Shown: one piece after another, positions 17,771 to 27,436 of the stretch
Numbering within the stretch: position 1 is the first letter of the stretch
Layout: the number at the start of each line of letters is the position of its first letter
Source: Sunxiuqinia rutila
Lineage (GTDB): Bacteria; Bacteroidota; Bacteroidia; Bacteroidales; Prolixibacteraceae
NCBI RefSeq assembly: GCF_050589705.1
Contig: NZ_JBNGOT010000006.1
Coordinates: 289,496 to 353,495, forward strand
Direction of reading: 5' to 3'
Length of the DNA stretch: 64,000 nucleotides
Program-made: the position numbers and the translations under genes
The notes under the pieces: generated by a model
What the model saw: the letters and a program-made list of their open reading frames with translations, nothing else
What the model was told of the DNA's origin: nothing
The model's database searches: none

Positions 17771-20700
17771 ATGAAAAGAATCTTATTTTTCTTATTATGT
17801 TCTTTCTTTAGTCTGAGTTTATTTGCCCAGGAAATTGCGGTTTCGGGCATTGTAACGGCTAAAGAGGATGGACAACCTGTACCTGGGGTTTCCGTGTCTA
17901 TTCAAGGAACAACGACAGGTACGGTTACTGACTTCGATGGTAAGTATGCCTTGGAAGTGCCAAGCTCTGGAACCCTCGTGTTTTCTTTTGTTGGAATGAA
18001 AACACAACCGATTGAGATTGACGGCCGTTCGGTTATTGATGTGGTGCTTGTTGAAGACTATACAGACCTCGATGAGGTGATTGTTGTGGGTTACGGCGTG
18101 CAAAAGAAAAGTGTTGTGACGGCCGCCATTAGTAGTGTGTCTTCTGAAGAACTGGAGAATTCAACTCCAACACGGATCGAAGATGTCATGAAAGGGCGCG
18201 TTTCCGGAGTTCAGATTACGCAAAGCTCTGGTCAGCCGGGATCAGACTCGAAAGTTCGGATTCGGGGTATCGGTACGATTAACAATAGCGAACCCCTTTA
18301 TATTGTAGATGGAATGGCTGTTGGTGGCGGTATTAGCTACTTAAACCCAACCGATATTGAATCCGTGGAGGTGCTGAAAGATGCGGCTTCTGCAGCTGTA
18401 TATGGAGCCCGTGCTGCCAACGGCGTAATTCTGATTACCACCAAAAAAGGTAAGTCCGGAAAAGCCTCTATTAACTATGACTTTTCGTATGGGTGGCAAA
18501 ACCCATGGAAAAAGAAATCGGTTTTGAATGCTAAGGAATACATGCTGATTATGAATGAGTCGGAGCTCAATGATAACAAAGCTCCTCGTTACTCAGCCGA
18601 ACAAATTGCCAATGCTGGAGCCGGAACGGACTGGCAGGATGAAACGTTCAACTACGATGCTCCGGTGCAGTCACACCAAATCAGCATTAACGGAGGCAAC
18701 GAAGATGTTACTTACTTCTTATCCTTTGGTTATCTGAACCAGGAAGGTATTGTAGGGGGCGACTATGGTCGTTCAAATTATGAGCGTTACAGTATTCGTT
18801 CGAACACCACTTACAATGTGTTTGAAGCCGATCGTTCTTTCCTGAACAATGTGAAGGTAGGCGTGAATGCCGGTTATTCCCGGGTGTTGTCCAGTGGTAT
18901 TGAAACCAACTCTGAGTATGGTTCCATTTTGGGAAGTGCCCTGACGTTCAATCCTCTTGTTCCGGTGTATGCTGAGGATCCGGATGGGGTTCTGGCTGAC
19001 TACCCCAATGCCGTAAAAGATAAAAACGGAAACGTATTTTCGATTCCGCCAGCAGGTTTCCAGGAAATTGCCAACCCGGTAGCGATGCTTAATGCACCAA
19101 CCGGAGCTCAAAACAATGAAGATAAATTTGTTTCTTCTTTCTGGGGAGAAATCAATGTGATCGAAGGACTGAAATTCAAATCAAGCTACGGTGTTGACCT
19201 CGCTTTCTGGGGAGCCGATGGCTATGAATTTGAACACTTCTTAGCGACGCAGGGGAAAGACCTGACGCAAAGCCATGTATATTCAAACATGCATCGAGGT
19301 TTCGTATGGCAGCTTGAAAACACATTGACCTACAACAAAACGATCAACGAAAAACACAGCTTTACGGTATTGTTGGGTCAATCGGCTCAGGAGTACACCG
19401 TTCGTCACCTGTCAGGCGATGATTACGACTTGCTGGAAAGCGATCCGAATAAAGCCAATATCGACTACGCGATTGCTCCTCCTACCGAAGGACGTGTTAG
19501 CGGTGGAACAGGAGGTTTCTCCAATGAAACTCTGGCTTCTTACTTCGGACGGATAGACTATAACTATGATGAAAAGTATATGTTGCAGGCGACTATTCGC
19601 CGCGATGGTTCTTCTTCATTTGGACCCAACAACAAATGGGCGGTATTCCCTTCTGTTTCTGTGGGATGGAATGTGACCAACGAAGCTTTTATGGAAGATA
19701 TTCCGGAATGGTTCAACTACCTGAAGCTTAGAGCAAGCTGGGGGACAAACGGAAACAACCGGATTGGAAACTTCTCTTACACCAGTTTGATGGATGGTAA
19801 CCAAAACTATTATTTCGGTGCAGGTGATGCCATGTATATGCAGTATGGTAGTGCCCCTTCAAAATTGGCTAATGCCAATGTGAAATGGGAAGAGTCGGAG
19901 CAAATTGACCTCGGTTTTGATGCCCGGTTCTTAAACAGCGCTTTATCCTTTGGTTTCGATTATTTCAAAAAGACCACCAATGGAATGTTGATTGATCAGC
20001 CGATTCCTGGTTATGTAGGAAAAGGTGCTCCGATTGCCAATGCCGGTGATATGGAAAACAGCGGATTGGAGTTTGAATTGGGTTACCGCGGAAGTGCTGG
20101 TGATTTTAGCTACAACATTTCGGCCAATGCCACTTACCTGAAAAATAAGCTGATCAACATGGGAAATGAATCAGGTGAAGCTATTTATGAAAATGCTGGA
20201 GCTTCAGGTGTAGGAAGTTATGTGAAAGGGATGAACGGCGAAGTATTCCCGTATTTCTACGGTTTCCAAACTGATGGTCTTATTCAAAACCAAGCCGAAG
20301 CGGATGCTTACAACAGCTTGTATGGCGAAAATGCCAGGCCTGGAGATGTGCGTTTTGTAGACCTGAATGGTGATGAAAGCATTACCGATGATGATAAAAC
20401 GAAAATTGGAAAAGGTATGCCGGACTGGACCTATGGATTTACGGTTGGCGCAGAATGGAAGCAGTTTGACTTCAATATGTTCTGGCAAGGTTCTTTAGGC
20501 AACGACATTTTCGACTTCTCACAACGTGGTGACATTCCTGCCATGAACCGTCCAAGCTGGATTTTGGATCGCTGGACTGGCGAAGGAACTTCCAATTCAA
20601 TTCCGCGCATGACGAATCAAAACAATAACCGGAACTGGCGCTCATCTGATTTGTACATTAAGAATGGCTCCTATGCCCGCCTGAAAAATGTTCAGCTGGG

Positions 20701-20905
20701 TTATTCGCTGCCAACAGAGTTGTTGCACAAAGCATCAATCTCCCGTCTGCGTGTATTTGTGTCGGCTGAAAACCTGTTTACAATTACGGATTATGATGGT
20801 TTTGATCCTGAAGTTGCATCGGGTGGCTATACTACCATTGGTATTGACCGGGGAATCTATCCTCAATCAAGAACCATTAACATTGGTGCCAATATTACTT
20901 TCTAA
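17771..20905 (+). CDS. SusC-like TonB-dependent outer membrane transporter
   Basis: 1044 residues. Signal peptide (to about A20), a carboxypeptidase-D-regulatory-like domain (about 23-100, SGIVTAKEDGQPVPGVSVSI), the SusC signature around 105-120 (DLDEVIVVGYGVQKK), plug domain (about 115-235 with VRIRGIGTIN and YIVDGM) and a large barrel ending in aromatic F (INIGANITF). SusC-type proteins import oligosaccharides with energy from TonB and pair with SusD, encoded 20 bp downstream. The downstream GH3 and GH16 genes suggest that the cargo is a beta-glucan oligosaccharide. Confidence 0.96.
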   Translation: MKRILFFLLCSFFSLSLFAQEIAVSGIVTAKEDGQPVPGVSVSIQGTTTGTVTDFDGKYALEVPSSGTLVFSFVGMKTQPIEIDGRSVIDVVLVEDYTDLDEVIVVGYGVQKKSVVTAAISSVSSEELENSTPTRIEDVMKGRVSGVQITQSSGQPGSDSKVRIRGIGTINNSEPLYIVDGMAVGGGISYLNPTDIESVEVLKDAASAAVYGARAANGVILITTKKGKSGKASINYDFSYGWQNPWKKKSVLNAKEYMLIMNESELNDNKAPRYSAEQIANAGAGTDWQDETFNYDAPVQSHQISINGGNEDVTYFLSFGYLNQEGIVGGDYGRSNYERYSIRSNTTYNVFEADRSFLNNVKVGVNAGYSRVLSSGIETNSEYGSILGSALTFNPLVPVYAEDPDGVLADYPNAVKDKNGNVFSIPPAGFQEIANPVAMLNAPTGAQNNEDKFVSSFWGEINVIEGLKFKSSYGVDLAFWGADGYEFEHFLATQGKDLTQSHVYSNMHRGFVWQLENTLTYNKTINEKHSFTVLLGQSAQEYTVRHLSGDDYDLLESDPNKANIDYAIAPPTEGRVSGGTGGFSNETLASYFGRIDYNYDEKYMLQATIRRDGSSSFGPNNKWAVFPSVSVGWNVTNEAFMEDIPEWFNYLKLRASWGTNGNNRIGNFSYTSLMDGNQNYYFGAGDAMYMQYGSAPSKLANANVKWEESEQIDLGFDARFLNSALSFGFDYFKKTTNGMLIDQPIPGYVGKGAPIANAGDMENSGLEFELGYRGSAGDFSYNISANATYLKNKLINMGNESGEAIYENAGASGVGSYVKGMNGEVFPYFYGFQTDGLIQNQAEADAYNSLYGENARPGDVRFVDLNGDESITDDDKTKIGKGMPDWTYGFTVGAEWKQFDFNMFWQGSLGNDIFDFSQRGDIPAMNRPSWILDRWTGEGTSNSIPRMTNQNNNRNWRSSDLYIKNGSYARLKNVQLGYSLPTELLHKASISRLRVFVSAENLFTITDYDGFDPEVASGGYTTIGIDRGIYPQSRTINIGANITF

Positions 20906-20925
20906 TCAATAAAACAGAAGAAGTT

Positions 20926-22455
20926 ATGAATAAATATATCAAAGCAATAGCGTTTATTGCGATCCTGGGATTTACATCTTGTACGGATGATTTCCTGACC
21001 AATTACCCGACCGATTCGCAAGAAGCCGGTGGCCCGGCAACGGAAGGTGCTATTTTATCAAACTTAGGCTCCTGCTATCAGGTGCTGCTGTTTGATAGCT
21101 ATGCCAACCAAAACTACAACAGTATAGTGCTGATGTCTGACCTGCGTTCAGATGATATCTTTAAAGGTGGTGGTGACGCTGGTGACCAGGGACAGTTGTA
21201 CCGTTTGTCACAACTCGATGCTACTCCGGACGAATTGCCCGAAGGCCTTTGGATCATTTACTATAATGCCTTGGCTCGGTGTAACAATGCCATTTCAGCA
21301 TGCGAAAATGCCGTTGATGTCGATGAAACCCGTCTGGCTCAATACAAAGCTGAGGCGCATTTCCTGCGCGCTTATTACATGCATTGGCTGTGGAAATTCT
21401 GGGGCAACATTCCTTATTTCGAAGAAGATTTGGAAGAGCCTTACTTTGCCCGTCAGTACTCCGCTGATGAAATTTATGCCGAAATTATTGAGGATGTCAA
21501 TTTTGCACTGGAAGGCGACAAACTGCCTATGAGTGTTTCAGGTGCAGATCAGGGTCGGGCAACTAAAGCTGCTGCCATGTTGCTGAAAGCCCGCGTGGTG
21601 ATGTATCAAAACGATGAGTCAAGATACGCTGAAGTACTGGCTGACATGAACGAAATTTATGAAAGTGGTGCTTACAGCCTGGTTGATTTTGCATCGATCT
21701 GGACCCGGGAAGGTGAGTTTGGTGCTGAATCTATTCTGGAAACAAATCATCTACCGGGAGAATATGGTGGTAAAACATGGGGTGACGGTTGGACTGGTTT
21801 TGGAACCAACTTGCCTGCTTTCATCTCGCCAAACGGTTTGAGTGGTGCTGACGAACTCAGTGGCTTGTCGGTGTATAAAGGCGGCTGGGGTTTTGGGCCC
21901 GTACGCCCAGAAATCGTGGATATTTATGAAGATGGCGATAAGCGCCTGAGTGCATCTATCAATCATTTTGCAGATGGAACCTATACGCCACGTTTCCAAA
22001 ATACAGGATACTTTATGGCTAAATATGCCGCTCGCGAAGGGTATAACGAGCCACCGGGTGATGTTGACCTGAACTACGAAAACAACCTGCGTATTTTCCG
22101 TTACGCCGAAGTACTGTTGAATGCGGCTGAATTGATCGTTGTTCACGGTGTAGCGCCAGTAGGACAGTTGACAGCTGAAGTAGCTATTACCGAAATCAGA
22201 GAGCGTGCCGGCCTGGCCACTGCTGCACCTACAGCAGAGTTGATCAAACTGGAAAGACGCCGTGAATTTTTAGGTGAAGGCATGCGTTTCTGGGACCTGG
22301 TTCGCTGGGGCGAAGCCAATACCTTAACTGAGAACCTTCCAGAATACTCTTCAAACCGTACGTGGGCACCCACTAAAAAGTACCTGCCGATTCCTCAATC
22401 TGAAATCGACAAAACAGAAGGTGAGTTCAAGCTGGTTCAAAATGATGGTTATTAA
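20926..22455 (+). CDS. SusD/RagB-family surface glycan-binding lipoprotein
   Basis: 509 residues. Lipoprotein signal ending at C20 (GFTSCTDDFL), then the SusD fold with tetratricopeptide-like helices (NALARCNNAISAC, YKAEAHFLRAYYMHWLWKFWGNIPYF). The C-terminal RagB block has the typical RRREFLGEGMRFWDLVRWGEA and KKYLPIPQSEID. SusD proteins form a lid over the SusC barrel and deliver glycans. Translationally close to susC (20 bp) and to the next gene (20 bp), so one operon. Confidence 0.96.
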   Translation: MNKYIKAIAFIAILGFTSCTDDFLTNYPTDSQEAGGPATEGAILSNLGSCYQVLLFDSYANQNYNSIVLMSDLRSDDIFKGGGDAGDQGQLYRLSQLDATPDELPEGLWIIYYNALARCNNAISACENAVDVDETRLAQYKAEAHFLRAYYMHWLWKFWGNIPYFEEDLEEPYFARQYSADEIYAEIIEDVNFALEGDKLPMSVSGADQGRATKAAAMLLKARVVMYQNDESRYAEVLADMNEIYESGAYSLVDFASIWTREGEFGAESILETNHLPGEYGGKTWGDGWTGFGTNLPAFISPNGLSGADELSGLSVYKGGWGFGPVRPEIVDIYEDGDKRLSASINHFADGTYTPRFQNTGYFMAKYAAREGYNEPPGDVDLNYENNLRIFRYAEVLLNAAELIVVHGVAPVGQLTAEVAITEIRERAGLATAAPTAELIKLERRREFLGEGMRFWDLVRWGEANTLTENLPEYSSNRTWAPTKKYLPIPQSEIDKTEGEFKLVQNDGY

Positions 22456-22475
22456 TCGCTAAAAACGAAAAAACG

Positions 22476-24251
22476 ATGAAAAATATATTTAAACTAGGCT
22501 TGCTGATGTCCATGTTGACGATGTTCTTCATTGGCTGTGAGCCACAAGAATTTGATTCGGGCGACGCCAGAGAGAGCTATCCGCCTTCGGCCGAGGAAGT
22601 GACGGCAACTGTTAGCCAAGGGAGTGATGCCTATCATTTCAATATGGTTAGTAATGCGGGTGTTTCGGGGATTCATATGATAAAGTGGGATTTAGGAAAT
22701 GGAAATGTTGCTGAAGGCAAAGAAATTGTGGCCTATTACCCGCTGCCCGGAACCTATGACGTAACATTGACGATTACCACCAATACCGGTGCGTTTACTG
22801 AAAAAGTTGTCGCTCAAGTTGTTCAGGAAGAAACGGACTACTCCATTTTTACCAGCGAAAAGTTTATTTTCCTGAGTGGTGGGGTTGATGACCTGGATGG
22901 AAAAACCTGGGTGTTGGATAGTCTGGCTCAGGGGCACTTGGGGGTTGGAGCTCCTGGAACTGTTGGTCTGGGATATTGGAGTGCTCCGCCATTGGCAAAG
23001 CAAGGTGTTGGTGAGTTGTATGATGATGAAATCAATTTTAACATTACCGGATTTGCAGCTACGCTAACCAATAATGGTAAGAGCTATGTGAAAGATTTTA
23101 TTGCAGGTAATCCTGAGTACTCCAATGGCTATGAGGATGATACCGATTATGTTGTTGACTTTACACCTGCTCCCGGAAGTTGGTTTATTGAAGAACGGGA
23201 CGGGAAATCATTCCTGACGCTTTCAGGAACAACCCGACTATTCCCAATTTTTGATGTAGATGCAGCTAATGGGTCGTACGAGATCTTGAAATTGGAAGAA
23301 AACCTGATGGAGCTTGTTGCTCTTGGCGGTGATGGTAATGCATGGCATTACCAACTGATTCCAAAAGGTTATGTGAAACCTTCGGTAGCTGCCGAGCTTT
23401 TGGTGGCTGATGTGTCTGCAACTGATGTCAACACGTATGAGGCTTCATTGACTAACCTGGATATTCCTGCAGGTCAGGCGATCAACGGGGTAACTTTCGA
23501 CTTTGGTGATGGTACAACCATGGTGGCTGACAATTATACAGACGTTGTTTCACATACTTACATGCGTGCCGGAACCTTTATGATTTCAGCTGTTGTGAAC
23601 ACTTCTATCGGGGAATTGAATTTGTCTGAAACGGTGACCGTTACGGCTAATCATCCAGACTATGTTCCATTCTTACTGGATGAAATGGTCATGTACAACG
23701 ACTTTAGCGAAGTGGCTATGGCTGCTGTTGTTGGCGAGGATTGCTCTGTCGTTACGATGGCAAATCCTGCCCGGATCTATCCAAACCGAAGCGCCAGTGT
23801 GGCGATGTATTCCAAAACAGATAACCAATATGCGAATGCCAATATGAAGTTACCTTCCGGCTATCGCTTTGATCTGAGATCAATCTCAACATTCAAAATC
23901 ATGGTGTATGGAAAAGCGGGTGATGTGGTACTGTTGAAGTTGGAAAATACAGATATGGAACAGGCTTGGCAAACAGGAGTGGAACTTACTTATACCATTC
24001 AGAATGACAATACTTGGGAAGTGGCTGAGTACGATTTCTCGGGAGCACCAACTGCTGATTTATCCTGGGATCCAGGACTGGTTCCATTGATGGCAGGTGA
24101 TGTTACTACTGACGATCGGTACAGTCATGATTATTATGATATCGTACGTATCATGCTGAATCCAGGTGTTGGAGAAGGAACTCATGAATTCTATTTCGAT
24201 GAATTGGCCGGTCCTCACGTAGAGGGAATCAAATCGGCACAAATCAAGTAA
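22476..24251 (+). CDS. PKD-domain surface lipoprotein in the SusE/F position
   Basis: 591 residues. Lipobox at C21 (FFIGCEPQ). A first PKD-like domain lies at about 40-115 (IKWDLGNGNVAEG, YPLPGTYDVTLTITTNTG). A middle region (about 125-300) is unassigned, with a possible lipocalin-like feel (GKTWVLDS). A second PKD domain is at about 315-395 (FDFGDGTTMVADNY, HTYMRAGTFMISAVVNT). The C-terminal 190 residues look like a jelly-roll carbohydrate-binding module (FDEL near the end). The position after susD and the lipid anchor indicate a surface glycan-binding protein. Ligand specificity is not readable; beta-1,3-glucan is inferred from neighbours. Confidence 0.75.
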   Translation: MKNIFKLGLLMSMLTMFFIGCEPQEFDSGDARESYPPSAEEVTATVSQGSDAYHFNMVSNAGVSGIHMIKWDLGNGNVAEGKEIVAYYPLPGTYDVTLTITTNTGAFTEKVVAQVVQEETDYSIFTSEKFIFLSGGVDDLDGKTWVLDSLAQGHLGVGAPGTVGLGYWSAPPLAKQGVGELYDDEINFNITGFAATLTNNGKSYVKDFIAGNPEYSNGYEDDTDYVVDFTPAPGSWFIEERDGKSFLTLSGTTRLFPIFDVDAANGSYEILKLEENLMELVALGGDGNAWHYQLIPKGYVKPSVAAELLVADVSATDVNTYEASLTNLDIPAGQAINGVTFDFGDGTTMVADNYTDVVSHTYMRAGTFMISAVVNTSIGELNLSETVTVTANHPDYVPFLLDEMVMYNDFSEVAMAAVVGEDCSVVTMANPARIYPNRSASVAMYSKTDNQYANANMKLPSGYRFDLRSISTFKIMVYGKAGDVVLLKLENTDMEQAWQTGVELTYTIQNDNTWEVAEYDFSGAPTADLSWDPGLVPLMAGDVTTDDRYSHDYYDIVRIMLNPGVGEGTHEFYFDELAGPHVEGIKSAQIK

Positions 24252-24273
24252 TTACAAATTGAATCTTAACTAA

Positions 24274-24308
24274 AAACCGACCTGCCCGATTGGGGCAGGT
24301 CAGGTTTC
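24274..24308 (+). other. Intercistronic hairpin between the surface lipoprotein and GH3 genes
   Basis: ACCTGCCC (24280-24287) pairs with GGGCAGGT around a GATT-containing loop and is flanked by AAACC/GGTTT, extending the stem. The following T-run is weak (TTTCTT). It may act as a partial terminator or an mRNA processing barrier inside the locus. Confidence 0.65.
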
Positions 24309-24323
24309 TTACACGCTACAAAC

Positions 24324-26576
24324 ATGAAAGCAATCTCCTTATTTTTAATTGGACTGCTCCTGCTAACCGGAGCCTGTGCACCAGTTTCTTCGGACAAGAA
24401 AGAACAGACAGACAAAAGGATAAAGGAACTGATTTCCCAAATGACCCTGGAGGAAAAGCTGGGACAGATGTCGCAGTTTGATCCCGGGCAGTTAGGCGGA
24501 CCGGAAAATGCAAAACAAGCCATTAAAGATGGGAAAGTGGGTTCTATTTTAAACCTGGTTGGTGCCGAAACGATCAATGAGCTGCAGAAAGTTGCAGTAG
24601 AAGAAAGCCGTTTGGGAATTCCTCTGGTTATTGCTCGCGATGTGATTCATGGTTACCGTACCATCATGCCCATTCCATTAGGGTTGGCGGCTAGCTGGAA
24701 TGCTGAGATAGCAGAAAAAACGATGGCTGTATCTGCCGTAGAAGCCGCTTCTGAAGGCATTCATTGGACCTTTGCCCCGATGATTGATGTGTCGCGTGAT
24801 CCGCGCTGGGGGCGTATTGCCGAAAGCTGTGGCGAAGATACTTACCTGACCTCTGTTATGGCTAAAGCCATGGTTAAAGGGTTTCAGGGCGATGATTTGA
24901 GTGATCCGAAAACCATTGCTGCCTGTGCCAAGCATTTTGTGGGCTATGGAGCAGCCGAAGGCGGACGCGATTACAATACGACTTTGATTCCGGAAGTTCA
25001 GCTTCGGAATGATTATTTACCTCCTTTTAAAGCTGCTGCCGATGCCGGCGTAGCTACCTTTATGTCAGCCTTCAACGATTTGAACGGCGTTCCGACCAGT
25101 GGAAACGAATTTACCCTGAAGCAGATTTTGCGGCAGGAGTGGGGCTACCAGGGAATGGTAGTCAGCGACTGGGCATCCATCGCCGAAATGATTCCTCATG
25201 GCTATGCCGCCAATAAGAAAGAAGCTGCAGAACGAGCATTAATAGCTGGTGTTGATATGGAAATGGCCAGTGACTGCTACGCTGGAAATGTAAAAGCGCT
25301 GTTGGACGAAGGCAAAATCGATATGGCTACCATTGATCGGTATGTGGCTAATATCTTGCGCTTAAAATTCGACCTGGGCTTATTTGAAAATCCCTATACC
25401 GATGAAACATTGGCCGAAAAAACACTTCTGGCCGAAAAACATAAAGAAATTGCCCAACAGGCAGCCAGCGAAAGTTTTGTGCTGCTTCAAAACAAGAATG
25501 AATTACTGCCCTTGTCGAAAGACATTAGCTCGGTTGCGGTGATTGGCCCTTTGGCCGATTCGCCACACGACCAGATGGGAACCTGGGTGTTTGATGGGAA
25601 CAAAGAAAATTCGGTGACTCCGCTTACTGCTTTGAAAGCCAAGCTGGGCGACGCTAAAATTAATTTTGCAAAAGGACTGGAGATTAGCCGTACCACATCG
25701 ACAGAAGGCTTTGCCGCCGCTGTTGAGGCTGCGAAAAAATCGGATGTGGCTGTTCTGTTTCTGGGTGAAGAGTCGATTCTTTCGGGCGAAGCCCATAGTC
25801 TGGCCAACCTGAATCTTCAAGGCAGCCAAACCGAACTGCTGGAAGCTGTTCAGGCAACCGGGAAACCAGTGGTGGTGGTGATCATGGCCGGACGCCAACT
25901 GACTATTGCGCGCGAACTGCAACTGGCTGATGCCGTATTGTACGCCTGGCATCCCGGAACCATGGGTGGTCCGGCTATTGCTGACATGTTGTTGGGCGAA
26001 ACGGTTCCGTCCGGTAAACTGCCGGTTACTTTCCCCAAAACAGTTGGGCAAATCCCTATCTACTACAACCATAAAAACACCGGACGTCCGGCTGATTATG
26101 AGCAATGGACCGATATTAATAAAATTCCGGCTGAAGCCACGCAGCACTCGCTGGGAAACACCTCGCATTACCTGGATGCCGGCTTTGAGCCACTTTTCCC
26201 GTTTGGCTTTGGATTAAGCTATAGTTCGTTTGATTATTCCAATTTGGAATTATCGGCCAACAGCATGGGAACCGATGGCGTTATTGAAGTGTCAATTGAT
26301 TTGAAAAATACCGGCAAGTACGAAGCTGCAGAGGTGGTTCAGCTCTACATTCGTGACCGATTTGGAAGTGTTACCCGCCCGGTCAAACAATTGAAAGGGT
26401 ATCAGAAAGTCACTTTAAAACCCGGAGAAACCCGGAAAGTCACGATTAATCTGAAGGCAAAAGATTTGGAGTTTTTTAACGGCAAAGACTATGTTGTTGA
26501 AGCCGGCGATTTTGATGTGTGGGTGGGAACCAATTCACAGGAAGGCTTGCATGCGGAGTTTTCAGTTAACGAATGA
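24324..26576 (+). CDS. bglX: GH3 beta-glucosidase, lipoprotein
   Basis: 750 residues. Lipoprotein signal (LLLLTGACAP). The GH3 N-terminal TIM barrel has SRDPRWGRIAESCGED, the KHF motif in CAKHFVGYGAAEGGRDY, and the nucleophile D282 in MVVSDWASI. The C-terminal alpha/beta domain has VVVIMAGRQL, and a fibronectin-III-like domain ends the protein. BglX-type enzymes remove terminal beta-glucose from oligosaccharides. In this locus it would convert beta-1,3-gluco-oligosaccharides, made by the GH16 enzymes, to glucose. The stop overlaps the next ATG (ATGA), so translation of the GH16 gene is coupled. Confidence 0.94.
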   Translation: MKAISLFLIGLLLLTGACAPVSSDKKEQTDKRIKELISQMTLEEKLGQMSQFDPGQLGGPENAKQAIKDGKVGSILNLVGAETINELQKVAVEESRLGIPLVIARDVIHGYRTIMPIPLGLAASWNAEIAEKTMAVSAVEAASEGIHWTFAPMIDVSRDPRWGRIAESCGEDTYLTSVMAKAMVKGFQGDDLSDPKTIAACAKHFVGYGAAEGGRDYNTTLIPEVQLRNDYLPPFKAAADAGVATFMSAFNDLNGVPTSGNEFTLKQILRQEWGYQGMVVSDWASIAEMIPHGYAANKKEAAERALIAGVDMEMASDCYAGNVKALLDEGKIDMATIDRYVANILRLKFDLGLFENPYTDETLAEKTLLAEKHKEIAQQAASESFVLLQNKNELLPLSKDISSVAVIGPLADSPHDQMGTWVFDGNKENSVTPLTALKAKLGDAKINFAKGLEISRTTSTEGFAAAVEAAKKSDVAVLFLGEESILSGEAHSLANLNLQGSQTELLEAVQATGKPVVVVIMAGRQLTIARELQLADAVLYAWHPGTMGGPAIADMLLGETVPSGKLPVTFPKTVGQIPIYYNHKNTGRPADYEQWTDINKIPAEATQHSLGNTSHYLDAGFEPLFPFGFGLSYSSFDYSNLELSANSMGTDGVIEVSIDLKNTGKYEAAEVVQLYIRDRFGSVTRPVKQLKGYQKVTLKPGETRKVTINLKAKDLEFFNGKDYVVEAGDFDVWVGTNSQEGLHAEFSVNE

Positions 26577-27424
26577 ATCAGTCAACGTATCGATATATGA
26601 AGCGAACGCATTTTACTTCAGTCGTCCTGTTTTTGTTAGCGGTTGTTAGTGTTTCCTGTAGCAATTTCAAATCGAATCGGGAAGAAGCTTACCCCGGCTA
26701 TAAGCTGGTGTGGTCGGATGAGTTTGATTACCAAGGGCTGCCGGATTCCTCGAAATGGAGCTACGATACCCATGGAAATGACTGGGGATGGGGAAACCAG
26801 GAGGCACAGTTTTATACCAGCCGACGGCTGGCCAATGCCGAGGTGAAAGAGGGGAAGCTATTCATTACGGCTATTCAGGAGTTTTATAAAGACCATAAAT
26901 ACACTTCGGCACGCCTGGTAACCAAAGGGAAAGGTGATTGGCTTTATGGGAAGATAGAGGTTTGTGCCAAGCTACCGAAAGGACGGGGTTTGTGGCCAGC
27001 CATTTGGATGTTGCCAACAGATGGGGCGTATGGCAGCTGGCCGGCTAGCGGTGAAATCGACATCATGGAAAATGTGGGTTACATGCCTGATACCATTCTG
27101 GCTTCGTCACACACCAAAACGTACAATCATAAGATTGGCACTCAGCGGTCTGACACGATCATTGTGCCCACCTGCTATGAGCAGTTTCACGTTTACCAGC
27201 TTGAGTGGGAGCCCGGAGAATACCGGGTTTATGTAGATGGGCAACACTTTTTCACCTTTGAAAATGAGGGGACCGGGCCTGATGAATGGCCTTACGACAA
27301 GCGCTTTCACCTTATACTGAACCTTGCTGTTGGGGGCAGCTGGGGCGGATTGAAAGGAGTTGATCCGACTATTTTTCCGAGTACAATGGAAGTGGACTAT
27401 GTTCGTGTTTATCAGAAAATTTAA
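26573..27424 (+). CDS. GH16 endo-beta-glucanase (laminarinase-like), lipoprotein
   Basis: 283 residues from the ATG that overlaps the GH3 stop; ATG 26597 (MKRTHFTSVV) is an alternative start with the same lipoprotein signal (SVSCSNF). Single GH16 domain: start block YKLVWSDEFDYQGLPDSSKW, catalytic GEIDIMEN with nucleophile E161, D163 and acid/base E166, and the WPAIWMLP and DYVRVYQ strands. The four-residue spacing with an inserted M (ExDxxE) is the form seen in laminarinases, as opposed to the ExDxE of lichenases. It probably cuts beta-1,3-glucan at the cell surface. Confidence 0.92.
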   Translation: MNQSTYRYMKRTHFTSVVLFLLAVVSVSCSNFKSNREEAYPGYKLVWSDEFDYQGLPDSSKWSYDTHGNDWGWGNQEAQFYTSRRLANAEVKEGKLFITAIQEFYKDHKYTSARLVTKGKGDWLYGKIEVCAKLPKGRGLWPAIWMLPTDGAYGSWPASGEIDIMENVGYMPDTILASSHTKTYNHKIGTQRSDTIIVPTCYEQFHVYQLEWEPGEYRVYVDGQHFFTFENEGTGPDEWPYDKRFHLILNLAVGGSWGGLKGVDPTIFPSTMEVDYVRVYQKI

Positions 27425-27436
27425 CATCGTGTGTTC

